Under the pieces are notes generated by a model. It had not been told where the DNA came from. It ran no database searches and was given only the letters and a program-made list of their open reading frames with translations. A DNA stretch of 24,164 nucleotides from CAKKQX01 sp046313915 (lineage in GTDB: Bacteria > Pseudomonadota > Gammaproteobacteria > Burkholderiales > SG8-41): contig JBKBXX010000043.1 in NCBI GenBank assembly GCA_046313915.1, positions 1 to 24,164 on the forward strand, given 5' to 3'. Made by a program: the position numbers and the translations under genes. The stretch's first letter is position 1, and each line of letters starts with the position of its first letter. Shown one piece after another: positions 14,648 through 22,762 of this stretch.

Positions 14648-15706
14648 CTAAAAATCGGGATACAGGCGGCCGGGATTCAGGATGCCTGCCGGGTCGAATG
14701 CATGCTTGAGTCGCTGATGCAGCCGCATCATCACCGGCGGCAGCGGATGAAACACGCCGGCGCTCTTGTCTGCGGCGCGAAACAGCGTGGCGTGGCCGCC
14801 GCCGCGGGCTGCGGCGCTGCGCACTGCCTGAGCCTCGGCGTCGGAGACGAGCCAGCGCAAGGCCCCTCCCCATTCGATGAGCTGGTCCCCCGGCAGGTCG
14901 AGCGGCGGCGTCGTGGACTTGAGCGAGATGCGCCACAGCGGCCGCTTCTGCTTGAAAAAATCCAGCTGCTGTTCACGCACTTCGCGCCAGAAGGCGGCGC
15001 CGTCCGCGACTTCCTCGCCGCCGAGTTTTTCCCGTGCGGCGCGCACTGCGGCAACCGCCCCCGAGAGCCGCACGTAGAGCAGATTGCCGGCGTGGCAGGT
15101 GGCGGACAGCGGCAGCGGTCTGCCGGCCCATTCGTTCATCAACGCAATCGCTTCGGCCCGGGTCTGCTCGCGGCGCAGAGTGATTTCGGCAGCGGGTAGC
15201 GGCAAGGTCTTGAGCGAGACTTCGAGAATCACGCCCAGCGTGCCCAGCGAGCCCGCCATCAGCCGCGACACGTCGTAGCCGGCGACGTTTTTCATGACTT
15301 TCCCGCCGAACCGCAGATCGGAGCCCTTGCCGTCGAGCATGCGCACGCCGAGCACCAGGTCGCGCACCGCGCCGGCGTAGGCGCGGCGCGGACCGGAAAG
15401 TCCCGCGGCGATGCAGCCGCCGAAAGTGGCGTTTTCCCCGAAGTGCGGCGGCTCGAAAGCGAGCATCTGGCCGTGCTCGCGCAAGGCGGCTTCGATTTCG
15501 ACGAGTGGCGTGCCGGCCCGCGCGGTGAGCACGAGCTCGGTCGGTTCGTATTCGATGACGCCGCGATAGTCCGTGGTGCTCAGTGTTTCGCCGCGCAGGG
15601 CGCCGCCGTAGAAATCCTTGCTGCCGCCACCACGGATGCGAAGCGGTATCCCGTTTCTGGCGGCTTCGCGGATCGCATGAGCGAGCTGATCAATGATGTG
15701 TTGCAT
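14648..15706 (-). CDS. glcE: Glycolate oxidase FAD-binding subunit GlcE
   Basis: A 352-residue flavoprotein subunit. The N-terminal PCMH-type FAD-binding fold shows P-L-R-I-R-G-G-G-S-K-D-F (21-32 region), Y-E-P-T-E-L-V-L-T-A-R-A-G-T-P-L, then F-G-G-C-I-A-A-G-L-S-G-P-R-R and G-G-K-V-M-K-N-V-A-G-Y-D-V-S-R-L. This is characteristic of GlcE rather than GlcD. It ends with the family's F-D-P-A-G-I-L-N-P-G-R-L-Y. Together with GlcD and GlcF it would oxidise glycolate (and often D-lactate) to glyoxylate. The ATG at 15706 gives the M-Q-H-I-I-D start; an upstream ATG (15751) reads through a low-complexity spacer and has no support. It lies 52 bp after glcD and 100 bp before glcF on the same strand. Confidence 0.93.
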   Translation of the reverse strand: MQHIIDQLAHAIREAARNGIPLRIRGGGSKDFYGGALRGETLSTTDYRGVIEYEPTELVLTARAGTPLVEIEAALREHGQMLAFEPPHFGENATFGGCIAAGLSGPRRAYAGAVRDLVLGVRMLDGKGSDLRFGGKVMKNVAGYDVSRLMAGSLGTLGVILEVSLKTLPLPAAEITLRREQTRAEAIALMNEWAGRPLPLSATCHAGNLLYVRLSGAVAAVRAAREKLGGEEVADGAAFWREVREQQLDFFKQKRPLWRISLKSTTPPLDLPGDQLIEWGGALRWLVSDAEAQAVRSAAARGGGHATLFRAADKSAGVFHPLPPVMMRLHQRLKHAFDPAGILNPGRLYPDF

Positions 15707-15758
15707 GTGTGAAAGTGAAGGGCAATGAGCAATGAATGATGATGGCCCCATTACCCAT

Positions 15759-17249
15759 TCAGAATCGAGGCAGATCGGGAAACTTTTCCTGTCCGGCGTG
15801 CACGTGCATGTGGCCGAATTCGACGCAGCGGCGCAGCGTGGGCACCGCCTTGCCGGGGTTGAGCAGCGTGTGTTCGTCGAAAGCCTGCTTCACGGCGTGG
15901 AAAATCTCGAGCTCGGGCGGCCGGAACTGTTCGCACATCGAGTTTATTTTCTCGACGCCGACGCCGTGCTCGCCGGTGATGGTGCCGCCAACTTCGATCG
16001 ACAGCTTGAGGATTCTCGCGCCGAATTCCTCGGTTTTTTCCAGTTCGCCGGGTTTGTTGGCATCATAGAGGATCAGCGGGTGCAGATTGCCGTCGCCGGC
16101 ATGGAATACGTTCATGCAGCGCAGCCCGTACTCTTTCGACAATTCGGCGATGGCGTTGAGCACGCGCGGCAGCGCCTTTCTCGGGATGGTGCCGTCCATG
16201 CAGTAGTAATCGGGCGAGACCCGTCCCGCAGCGGGGAAGGCCGCCTTGCGCCCGGCCCAGAAACGCAGGCGTTCGGACTCGTTTTGCGAAACGCGTACTT
16301 CGGTCGCGCCGCTTGCCTGCATCACGGCTTTCATGCGTTCTATCTCTTCGGCGACTTCCTCGGCGTTGCCGTCGGATTCGCACAGCAGGATGGCTTCAGC
16401 GTTTAACGGGTAGCCGGCGTTGACGAAAGGCTCCACCGCGCCGATGGTGATCCTGTCCATCATTTCGAGCCCCGCCGGAATGATGCCGGAGGCGATGATG
16501 TTGGCGACCGCCCGGCCGGCCTTGTTCACGTCGTCGAACGCCGCCAGCACGCATTGCGCGCTTTCGGGTTTCGGCAGCAGCCTCACCGTGATCTCGGTGA
16601 CGACGCCGAGCATGCCTTCGGAACCGGTCATCAGTGCCAGCAGATCGTAGCCCGCCGCATCGAGGCCATCGCTGCCGATTTCCACCGCTTCGCCTTCGAT
16701 GGTGAGCATGCGCAGCTTGAGGATGTTGTGCACGGTGAGTCCGTACTTGAGGCAGTGCATGCCGCCGGCGTTCTCCGCGACGTTGCCGCCGATCGAGCAT
16801 GCGATCTGCGACGAAGGATCAGGCGCGTAGTAAAGGCCATAAGGCGCCGCGGCTTCGGAGATCGCCAGATTGCGCACGCCGGGCTGCACGCGAGCGGTGC
16901 GCGCGGCGCGGTCGATTTCGAGGATGCGCATCATTTTGGCGAGCGACAACAGCACGCCGTTGCCGAGCGGCAGCGCGCCGCCCGAAAGACCGGTGCCCGC
17001 GCCGCGTGCCACCACCGGCACGCGCATCTCGTGGCAGGTCCTGAGGATGCGCTGCACCTGCTGCTCGTTTTCCGGCAGCGCGACCACCATCGGCACCTGG
17101 CGATAGGCGGAAAGGCCGTCGCACTCGTACGGCTTGACGTCTTCCTCTTCGAACAGCACCGAGGACTCGGGCAGGAAGGCGCGCAGCGCCTCCGCCACCC
17201 GGCGCTGGCGGACGCGGTCGATGGCGGACGTTTCAACTGCGACGTTCAT
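15759..17249 (-). CDS. glcD: Glycolate oxidase subunit GlcD (FAD-linked oxidase)
   Basis: A 496-residue flavoenzyme of the usual GlcD length. The FAD_binding_4 domain (about 50-190) has V-P-V-V-A-R-G-A-G-T-G-L-S-G-G-A, then A-P-D-P-S-S-Q-I and S-I-G-G-N-V-A-E-N-A-G-G. The C-terminal oxidase domain has H-A-G-D-G-N-L-H-P and G-E-H-G-V-G-V-E-K. It is the catalytic subunit that dehydrogenates glycolate, with electrons leaving through GlcE and GlcF. The ATG at 17249 is the natural start, giving the M-N-V-A-V-E opening. The paralogous FAD oxidase lies 63 bp upstream and GlcE follows in the same direction. The C-terminal tail after residue 470 (H-M-H-V-H-A-G-Q region) is histidine-rich. Confidence 0.94.
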   Translation of the reverse strand: MNVAVETSAIDRVRQRRVAEALRAFLPESSVLFEEEDVKPYECDGLSAYRQVPMVVALPENEQQVQRILRTCHEMRVPVVARGAGTGLSGGALPLGNGVLLSLAKMMRILEIDRAARTARVQPGVRNLAISEAAAPYGLYYAPDPSSQIACSIGGNVAENAGGMHCLKYGLTVHNILKLRMLTIEGEAVEIGSDGLDAAGYDLLALMTGSEGMLGVVTEITVRLLPKPESAQCVLAAFDDVNKAGRAVANIIASGIIPAGLEMMDRITIGAVEPFVNAGYPLNAEAILLCESDGNAEEVAEEIERMKAVMQASGATEVRVSQNESERLRFWAGRKAAFPAAGRVSPDYYCMDGTIPRKALPRVLNAIAELSKEYGLRCMNVFHAGDGNLHPLILYDANKPGELEKTEEFGARILKLSIEVGGTITGEHGVGVEKINSMCEQFRPPELEIFHAVKQAFDEHTLLNPGKAVPTLRRCVEFGHMHVHAGQEKFPDLPRF

Positions 17250-17312
17250 GGCTCAATTTTAGCAGACGACCGGCGCGGAGGGCGGATGATCTTGTTGCAG
17301 CGGGCCGCGCCG

Positions 17313-18722
17313 TCATGCGCGTATGACTTTTCCCGGATTGAGCAGATTGCGCGGGTCGAGCGCCTGCTTGATCGCGCCCATGACCGCGACCGCCTCGCCG
17401 TGCTCGGCGGCCAGGAAATCGAGCTTGCCGCAGCCGATGCCGTGTTCGCCGGTGCAGGTGCCGCCCATGCGCAGCGCGCGTTCCACGACCCGCCGGTTGA
17501 GCGCTTCGGCCTCGTCGGCGTCGGCCGGATTGGCGGGATCGATCAGCACCACGAGATGGAAATTGCCGTCGCCGACGTGGCCGAAAAGCGCAATCGGCAT
17601 CGAGGCCGTGGCGACGTCACGGCCGCTTTCGGCGATGCATTCGGCGAGCCGCGAGATCGGCACGCACACATCGGTCGAAAATGCACGGTTGCCGGGCCGC
17701 AGCGCGCGGCACGCGGGATAAGCCTCGTAGCGCGCCTGCCACAGGCGCGTGCGTTCTTCGGCGCGGGTTGCCCATTCGAAATCCATGCCACCCAGTTGCC
17801 TGGCGAGGTCCTGCACCGTTGCGGCCTGTTCGGCGACACCCGCCGGCGAGCCATGGAATTCGCAGAACAGCATCGGTGCCTCGCGCAGGCCGAGCTTGCT
17901 GACGCGGTTGATGGCCTTGATCGTGAGCGCATCCAGCAGCTCGCAGCGCGCGATCGGCACACCGAGCTGTATGGTCTGGATCACGGTGCGCACCGCGGCG
18001 TCCACCGACGGAAAAGTGCATACCGCCGCCGCCATCGCCTCGGGCAGCGGATGGAGTCTGAGGGTTGCTTCGGTGATGACGCCGAGCGTGCCTTCGGAGC
18101 CGACGAAAAGCCGTGTGAGGTCATAGCCGGCCGAGGACTTGCGAGCACGACCGCCGGTGCGGATCACGCGGCCGTCGGCAAGCACCACGGTGAGCCCCAT
18201 CACGTTTTCGCGCATGGTGCCGTAGCGCACGGCGTTGGTGCCCGAGGCGCGCGTTGCCGCCATGCCGCCGAGCGTGGCATCGGCGCCGGGATCGATGGGG
18301 AAAAACAGGCCGGTGCCGCCGAGATGCTGGTTCAGCTGGTTGCGCGTGACGCCGGCCTGCACCGTGGCGTCGAGATCGTCGGCGTTGACTGCGAGGATGC
18401 GGTTCATGCGGCTGAGATCGAGGCTCACTCCGCCGTGGATCGCCAGCACGTGGCCTTCGAGCGAGCTGCCGGCGCCGAAGGCGATGATCGGCACGTCGTG
18501 TGCGCCGCAGAGCTTGACGATCTCTGCGACTTCCTCCGTCGATTCGGGGTAGACCACGGCATCGGGCGCTGCGGCCGGGTGCGCCGATTCGTCCCTGCCG
18601 TGGTGTTCGAGTGTGGCGGCAGCGGTCGCAACGCGTTCGCCGAACCGCGCGCGCAGCGCGGCCAGCAATGCGGCCGGGAAAGGTTTGCGCAATGGAAGCG
18701 TGGGCGAAGCGAGGCGGTTCAT
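17313..18722 (-). CDS. FAD-linked oxidase, D-lactate/2-hydroxyacid dehydrogenase type
   Basis: A 469-residue flavoprotein of the same superfamily as GlcD but closer in pattern to cytochrome-linked D-lactate dehydrogenases. It has P-I-I-A-F-G-A-G-S-S-L-E-G-H-V for the FAD pyrophosphate loop, F-P-I-D-P-G-A-D-A-T-L-G-G-M-A-A-T-R-A-S-G, then L-F-V-G-S-E-G-T-L-G-V-I-T. The oxidase domain has G-H-V-G-D-G-N-F-H and G-E-H-G-I-G-C-G-K, and L-D-P-R-N-L-L-N-P-G-K closes it. Electrons probably go to a cytochrome or quinone; the substrate (D-lactate or another 2-hydroxyacid) cannot be decided. The ATG at 18722 was chosen; a GTG two codons upstream (18728) is also possible. It stands between the tartronate semialdehyde reductase gene and glcD. 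Confidence 0.9.
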   Translation of the reverse strand: MNRLASPTLPLRKPFPAALLAALRARFGERVATAAATLEHHGRDESAHPAAAPDAVVYPESTEEVAEIVKLCGAHDVPIIAFGAGSSLEGHVLAIHGGVSLDLSRMNRILAVNADDLDATVQAGVTRNQLNQHLGGTGLFFPIDPGADATLGGMAATRASGTNAVRYGTMRENVMGLTVVLADGRVIRTGGRARKSSAGYDLTRLFVGSEGTLGVITEATLRLHPLPEAMAAAVCTFPSVDAAVRTVIQTIQLGVPIARCELLDALTIKAINRVSKLGLREAPMLFCEFHGSPAGVAEQAATVQDLARQLGGMDFEWATRAEERTRLWQARYEAYPACRALRPGNRAFSTDVCVPISRLAECIAESGRDVATASMPIALFGHVGDGNFHLVVLIDPANPADADEAEALNRRVVERALRMGGTCTGEHGIGCGKLDFLAAEHGEAVAVMGAIKQALDPRNLLNPGKVIRA

Positions 18723-18782
18723 GAACACGGTCCCCGGACGATCATCGCATTGTAGCCCCGAACCGCCGTGCGCAGAACGGTC

Positions 18783-19667
18783 TTATCCGGCGACTTCGTG
18801 GTTGGCCATTTTTTCCAGCGCGCGCACCAGTGCCGAGTGATCCCACTTGGCACCGCCGTGGGCGACGCAGGCGTTGAACAACTCCTGCGCGGTGGCAGTG
18901 TTGGGCAGGCTCATGCCCATCGCGCGTGCGCCCGCGAGCGCGAGGTTCAGATCTTTTTGATGCAATTCGATCCGGAATCCGGGGTCGAAGGTGCGCTTGA
19001 TCATGCGCTCGCCATGGACTTCGAGGATGCGCGAAGCAGCGAAGCCGCCCATCAGTGCCTGGCGGACTTTGGCGGGATCGGCGCCGGCCTTGGCGGCGAA
19101 CAGCAGCGCTTCGCCCACCGCTTCGATGTTGAGCGCGACGATGATCTGATTGCAGACCTTGCAGGTCTGGCCGTCGCCGTTTGCCCCGACCAGCGTGATG
19201 TTCTTGCCCATCAGCTCGAATACCGGCTTCACCTTGTCGAACGCGGCTTGAGGGCCGCCGACCATGATGGTGAGCGCGGCGTTTTTCGCGCCGACTTCGC
19301 CGCCGGAGACCGGCGCATCCAGGTAATAGCATCCTAAGTCATTGATTTTATTAGAAAATTTTTTGGTCTCCAAAGGCGAGATCGAGCTCATGTCGACCAC
19401 GATCTTGCCTTTGGAAAGGCCCTCGGCGACGCCGCCCGCGCCGAACAGCACTTTTTCCACGTCGGGCGTGTCGGGCACCATGGTGATCACGATGTCGGCT
19501 TTCTGCGCGACTTCCCTGGCGCTGGCGCAAGCCTTGCCGCCGGCGGCAATCAGTTCCTGTGGCACGCCGCTGCGCGAGTGCAGGTAAAGCGTGTGACCGC
19601 CTTTGATGAGATTGGCCGCCATGGGCTTGCCCATGATGCCAAGACCGATGAATCCGATGTTGCTCAT
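18783..19667 (-). CDS. garR: Tartronate semialdehyde reductase (2-hydroxy-3-oxopropionate reductase)
   Basis: A 294-residue member of the 3-hydroxyisobutyrate dehydrogenase family. The NAD(P) loop is G-F-I-G-L-G-I-M-G (5-13), followed by D-M-S-S (92-95), the substrate motif D-A-P-V-S-G-G (117-123), and catalytic K170 with N173 in G-x-x-G-D-G-Q-x-C-K-V-C-N. D-A-P-V-S-G-G-E-V-G-A-K and its operon with hydroxypyruvate isomerase point to reduction of tartronate semialdehyde to D-glycerate; 3-hydroxyisobutyrate dehydrogenase is the alternative. The ATG at 19667 has GGAGG eight bases upstream on its strand, so the earlier in-frame start eleven codons upstream is unlikely. Codons for residues 102-115 are strikingly AT-rich compared with the rest of the gene. 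The symbol garR (also glxR) is by similarity. Confidence 0.9.
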   Translation of the reverse strand: MSNIGFIGLGIMGKPMAANLIKGGHTLYLHSRSGVPQELIAAGGKACASAREVAQKADIVITMVPDTPDVEKVLFGAGGVAEGLSKGKIVVDMSSISPLETKKFSNKINDLGCYYLDAPVSGGEVGAKNAALTIMVGGPQAAFDKVKPVFELMGKNITLVGANGDGQTCKVCNQIIVALNIEAVGEALLFAAKAGADPAKVRQALMGGFAASRILEVHGERMIKRTFDPGFRIELHQKDLNLALAGARAMGMSLPNTATAQELFNACVAHGGAKWDHSALVRALEKMANHEVAG

Positions 19668-19737
19668 GTAAACCTCCATTGAAGAAAACGAAGATGCCAC
19701 GCCTCCTGGCGCGTTGCAGGTGCGACAGCGGACCGGG

Positions 19738-21615
19738 TCAGTGGCCGCCGGAGGGCGGCATGGCCGGTGCCGGCTTCTTTGCCTTGTCCGGATTGAGCAC
19801 GATCTGGTTCAGAAGGACGAAAAGCAGCAGCCCGAAACCGGCGATGTCGGTATACAGCCCGGGCTTGATCAGCAATACCGCGGCGGTGACCAGCAACAGC
19901 CGTTCCCAGTGACGCGTTTCGCGCCAGAAATAACCGAACAGTCCGCCGGCCAGACAGATCACGCCGATGGTGGCCGTCGTTGCCGCGAGCAGTATGGTCG
20001 GCCAGTCGCCGATCATCAGCAACGAGGGTTCGAAGATGAACATGAAAGGCACGATATAGCCGGCGGCGCCGACGCGCACTGCAGCCCAGCCCGATTGCCA
20101 TAGCGGCGCCTTGGCGAGCCCCGCTGCGGCGTAGACCGCCAGCGCCACCGGTGGCGTGATCGCCGACAGGATCGCGAAATAGAACGCGAACATATGCGCC
20201 GCGGGCGCGATGGCGCCAAGCTTGATGATGGCCGGCACCAGCAGCGAAACCATCACGATGTAGGCCGGCGTGGTCGGCATGCCCATGCCGAGCACGATGC
20301 CGGCGAGCATGGTGAGGACCAGCGAGAGCGCCAGCGTTTCCCGCGACAGGTCGACGACCAGCGAAGTGAAATTGATGGCGGCCCCGGTGAGCGTGATGAC
20401 GCCGATCACGATGCCGGCGCAGGCGCAGGCGAGCGCCACGGCGACCGAGTTCTTGGCGCCGTCTTCCAGCGCATCCCAGACCGTTCGCCAGGTGATGCCC
20501 TGGCGCGTGGTCTTGCGCAGCAGGGCGACCGGCACGCAGCTTAACGTTCCGGCGAGTGCGCACAGCGGTGCGCTGTATCCCAGTATCAGGCCGAACAGGA
20601 CCACCAGAATGGGGATGAACAGGTGGCCGCGCACGCGCATCACTTCGCCAAAGCGCGGGATCTCGGAGCGCGGCAGCCCGACGAGGCCGACGCGCTTGGC
20701 TTCGAAATGCACGGCAAAGAATACCGCCACGTAGTAGAGCAGGGCGGGGATTGCCGCCCACAGCGTGACCTGCAGGTAGCTGACGGCGAGAAACTCCGCC
20801 ATCACGAAAGCCGCCGCGCCCATGATGGGCGGCATGATCTGGCCGCCGGTGGAAGCCACCGATTCGACCGCCGCGGCGAACGGCGGCCGAAAACCGGTGC
20901 GCTTCATGAGCGGGATGGTGATCGGGCCGTCGACCAGCACGTTGGCGACCGCGCTGCCCGACACCGTGCCGAACAGGCTGGAGCTCACCACCGCGACCTT
21001 GCCCGGCCCGCCGGCGGTGTGGCCGGTGAGCGACAGCGCGAAATCCATGAACAGCTGGCCGATGCCGGTGCGTTCCATGAAAGAGCCGAACAGCACGAAC
21101 ATGATGACGTAAGCGGCGGAAACGCCCAGTGTCGGGCCGAAAATGCCTTCGGTCGTCAGATACATGATTTCGATGATCTGCTCGGGGCGGGATTGGGCGA
21201 CGAACACGCCGTAGAGCAGGAAAATGAGCGCGGTGAGCGGCAACGCCCAGCCGATCACGCGCCGCGTCGCCTCCAGCACGATCAGCACGAACACCACGCC
21301 GAGCGCGAGTTCGAGACGGGTCGGATCGTCGACGAATACGAAACGCTGCAGCAGGTATTCGTGATTGATCCAGATATAGGCGATGGTGACTATCGAGGCG
21401 GCGATGAACAGCAGTTCGGGCCACGATACCCTCGCGCCTTCGCGCCGGGTGAAACCGGGGGACATCAGGAACACCAGCGCCAGCGCGAACAGCAGGTGGG
21501 TGCTGCGGAAATAAAGCGCCTGGGGCGCGCCGATGAAAGCGATGGTCAGGTGATATACCGACATGCCTACCGCGATCAGCGCGATCAGGCTTTTCAGCAC
21601 ACGGTCAGCCGTCAT
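19738..21615 (-). CDS. TRAP transporter fused permease (DctQ-DctM fusion, TAXI type)
   Basis: A 625-residue polytopic membrane protein. The first third (about 1-170) has about four hydrophobic helices corresponding to the small DctQ subunit. The rest matches the large DctM subunit. Recognisable features are F-V-L-F-G-S-F-M-E-R-T-G-I-G-Q, S-S-S-L-F-G-T-V-S-G-S-A-V-A-N-V, then G-G-Q-I-M-P-P-I-M-G-A-A-A-F-V and G-M-G-M-P-T-T-P-A-Y-I. Such fusions work with TAXI-type solute-binding proteins and drive uptake of organic acids with a sodium or proton gradient. The matching binding-protein gene lies immediately upstream, but a terminator-like hairpin stands between them. The ATG at 21615 lacks a strong ribosome site. 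The substrate is unknown; glycolate or a related acid is suggested only by the neighbours. Confidence 0.94.
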   Translation of the reverse strand: MTADRVLKSLIALIAVGMSVYHLTIAFIGAPQALYFRSTHLLFALALVFLMSPGFTRREGARVSWPELLFIAASIVTIAYIWINHEYLLQRFVFVDDPTRLELALGVVFVLIVLEATRRVIGWALPLTALIFLLYGVFVAQSRPEQIIEIMYLTTEGIFGPTLGVSAAYVIMFVLFGSFMERTGIGQLFMDFALSLTGHTAGGPGKVAVVSSSLFGTVSGSAVANVLVDGPITIPLMKRTGFRPPFAAAVESVASTGGQIMPPIMGAAAFVMAEFLAVSYLQVTLWAAIPALLYYVAVFFAVHFEAKRVGLVGLPRSEIPRFGEVMRVRGHLFIPILVVLFGLILGYSAPLCALAGTLSCVPVALLRKTTRQGITWRTVWDALEDGAKNSVAVALACACAGIVIGVITLTGAAINFTSLVVDLSRETLALSLVLTMLAGIVLGMGMPTTPAYIVMVSLLVPAIIKLGAIAPAAHMFAFYFAILSAITPPVALAVYAAAGLAKAPLWQSGWAAVRVGAAGYIVPFMFIFEPSLLMIGDWPTILLAATTATIGVICLAGGLFGYFWRETRHWERLLLVTAAVLLIKPGLYTDIAGFGLLLFVLLNQIVLNPDKAKKPAPAMPPSGGH

Positions 21616-21645
21616 GAGCGATGTGGAAATGGAAATGAACGGGTG

Positions 21646-21679
21646 AAAAAACAGCGGCGCAGGATCCTGCGCCGCCGTT
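21646..21679 (-). terminator. Strong hairpin with U-tract between binding-protein and permease genes
   Basis: On the minus strand the bases complementary to 21679-21650 form a near-perfect inverted repeat. Its inner core GCGGCGCAGGA/TCCTGCGCCGC is perfectly palindromic, and AAC/GTT pairs outside a single A/C mismatch. Six U residues (21651-21646) follow at once. It starts 12 bases after the stop of the binding-protein gene and ends about 30 bases before the permease start. This is a textbook intrinsic terminator. In an operon it probably acts partially, leaving more transcript for the binding protein than for the permease. Confidence 0.8.
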
Positions 21680-21691
21680 GCGGATCAGCAA

Positions 21692-22642
21692 TCAGAGAAC
21701 CTTGGCTTCTTTGTAATATTTCAACGCGCCGGGATGGTACGGCACGCCGACATCGGTCGCCATGTCCTTGACGGTCAGCCCTTTGACCGCCGACACCACG
21801 TTGCCGAGATTCTCGACGTTGGTGGCGAGCGCCTTGGTGATTTTGTAGACTGTGTCTTCGGGCAGCTTGCAGCTCGCGATCAGATGCGTCCACGTGCCTA
21901 TGGTCTGCACATCCTTGTCCTGCTTGGGATAGCTGCCGGCTTTGATGATGCGCTTGTCGTAACCGCGGTTGATTTTCTGCAGCGCCTTGAGCTTCTCGTC
22001 CGGCACTTCCAGCACGCGGATGTCGCGGGCCGAGGCGAGGTCCATCACCGACGAAGCCGGCACGGTCGTGATCAGCGTGAACACCTGGGCGTGGCCGTCC
22101 TTGAGCTGTGATACCGAATCGGTGTACGAGCCGTGATTGACTTTGGACAGCTGGCCGTAATCGAGGCCGTAGACCTTGAGCACGTCGCGTGTCATCTGCT
22201 CGCCGGTGTTGCCTTTCTGCTGGGTGGTGAGCGCCTTGCCTTTGGCGTCGGCGACGGTCTTGATGCCGGCGTCGACGAGCCCGACCATGTGGAAATACTG
22301 GAAGTAGAGGGTCGCGACCTGGCACACGTTGTCCTGCTTGCCTTTGAACGGCTCGACGCCGTTGACGCCGTCGACCGACGACACCGCGTTGCCGAAACCC
22401 ATCTCGGCCTTGCCGCTCTGCACGCCGACGACGTTGGAGATGCCGGCGCCCGGTAGCACCTGCACGCTGGTTCCAGGCACGTTTTTCTCGATGATGCCCT
22501 GGATCGCGCCGCCCAGCGGATACCACGATCCGCCCTGCGGGCCGGTCATCAGTTTCAATTGCTGTGCCGAAGCGGGCGCGGCAAAAGTGGCGGCGAGGGC
22601 CGCCGTTGCGAGCATTTTTCCGAACTGCGGGAGCGGGATCAT
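21692..22642 (-). CDS. TAXI-family TRAP transporter solute-binding protein
   Basis: A 316-residue periplasmic binding protein. A signal peptide covers residues 1-26 (A-A-P-A-S-A cut before Q-Q-L-K). The mature protein opens with L-M-T-G-P-Q-G-G-S-W-Y-P-L-G-G-A-I, the G-G-S-x-Y family signature. Q-V-L-P-G-A-G-I-S-N-V and a V-D-A-G-I-K-T-V-A-D-A-K-G-K stretch follow, as is usual in TAXI proteins. It captures an organic acid in the periplasm and hands it to the fused permease downstream. The ATG at 22642 is fixed by a perfect AGGAGG (complement of 22647-22652); a longer frame starting 29 codons upstream lacks a signal peptide at its end. A candidate promoter lies about 60 bp upstream. Confidence 0.94.
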   Translation of the reverse strand: MIPLPQFGKMLATAALAATFAAPASAQQLKLMTGPQGGSWYPLGGAIQGIIEKNVPGTSVQVLPGAGISNVVGVQSGKAEMGFGNAVSSVDGVNGVEPFKGKQDNVCQVATLYFQYFHMVGLVDAGIKTVADAKGKALTTQQKGNTGEQMTRDVLKVYGLDYGQLSKVNHGSYTDSVSQLKDGHAQVFTLITTVPASSVMDLASARDIRVLEVPDEKLKALQKINRGYDKRIIKAGSYPKQDKDVQTIGTWTHLIASCKLPEDTVYKITKALATNVENLGNVVSAVKGLTVKDMATDVGVPYHPGALKYYKEAKVL

Positions 22643-22699
22643 GGAACCTCCTGTGAATTTTTCAGTTGCCGGATGGCGGAAACCTCTTTTGGAATCCAG

Positions 22700-22729
22700 A
22701 TTGTGTGGTTGCGCATGCGCGGAAGTCAA
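22700..22729 (-). promoter_or_regulatory. Candidate sigma-70 promoter for the TAXI binding-protein gene
   Basis: On the minus strand TTGACT (complement of 22729-22724) is followed after 18 bases by CACAAT (complement of 22705-22700). The -35 matches the consensus at 5 of 6 positions and the -10 at 4 of 6. The start would fall near 22693, about 50 bases before the ATG. It would allow the transporter genes to be transcribed apart from the isomerase gene. Confidence 0.4.
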
Positions 22730-22762
22730 GCACCCGGGGCGGCGCTCCGGCGAAACAGGGAG

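Noticed and set aside
16554..18755. 733-codon plus-strand open frame
   Set aside because: It is antisense to glcD and the FAD oxidase. It is His/Arg/Ala-rich and reflects GC-rich codon usage on the other strand.
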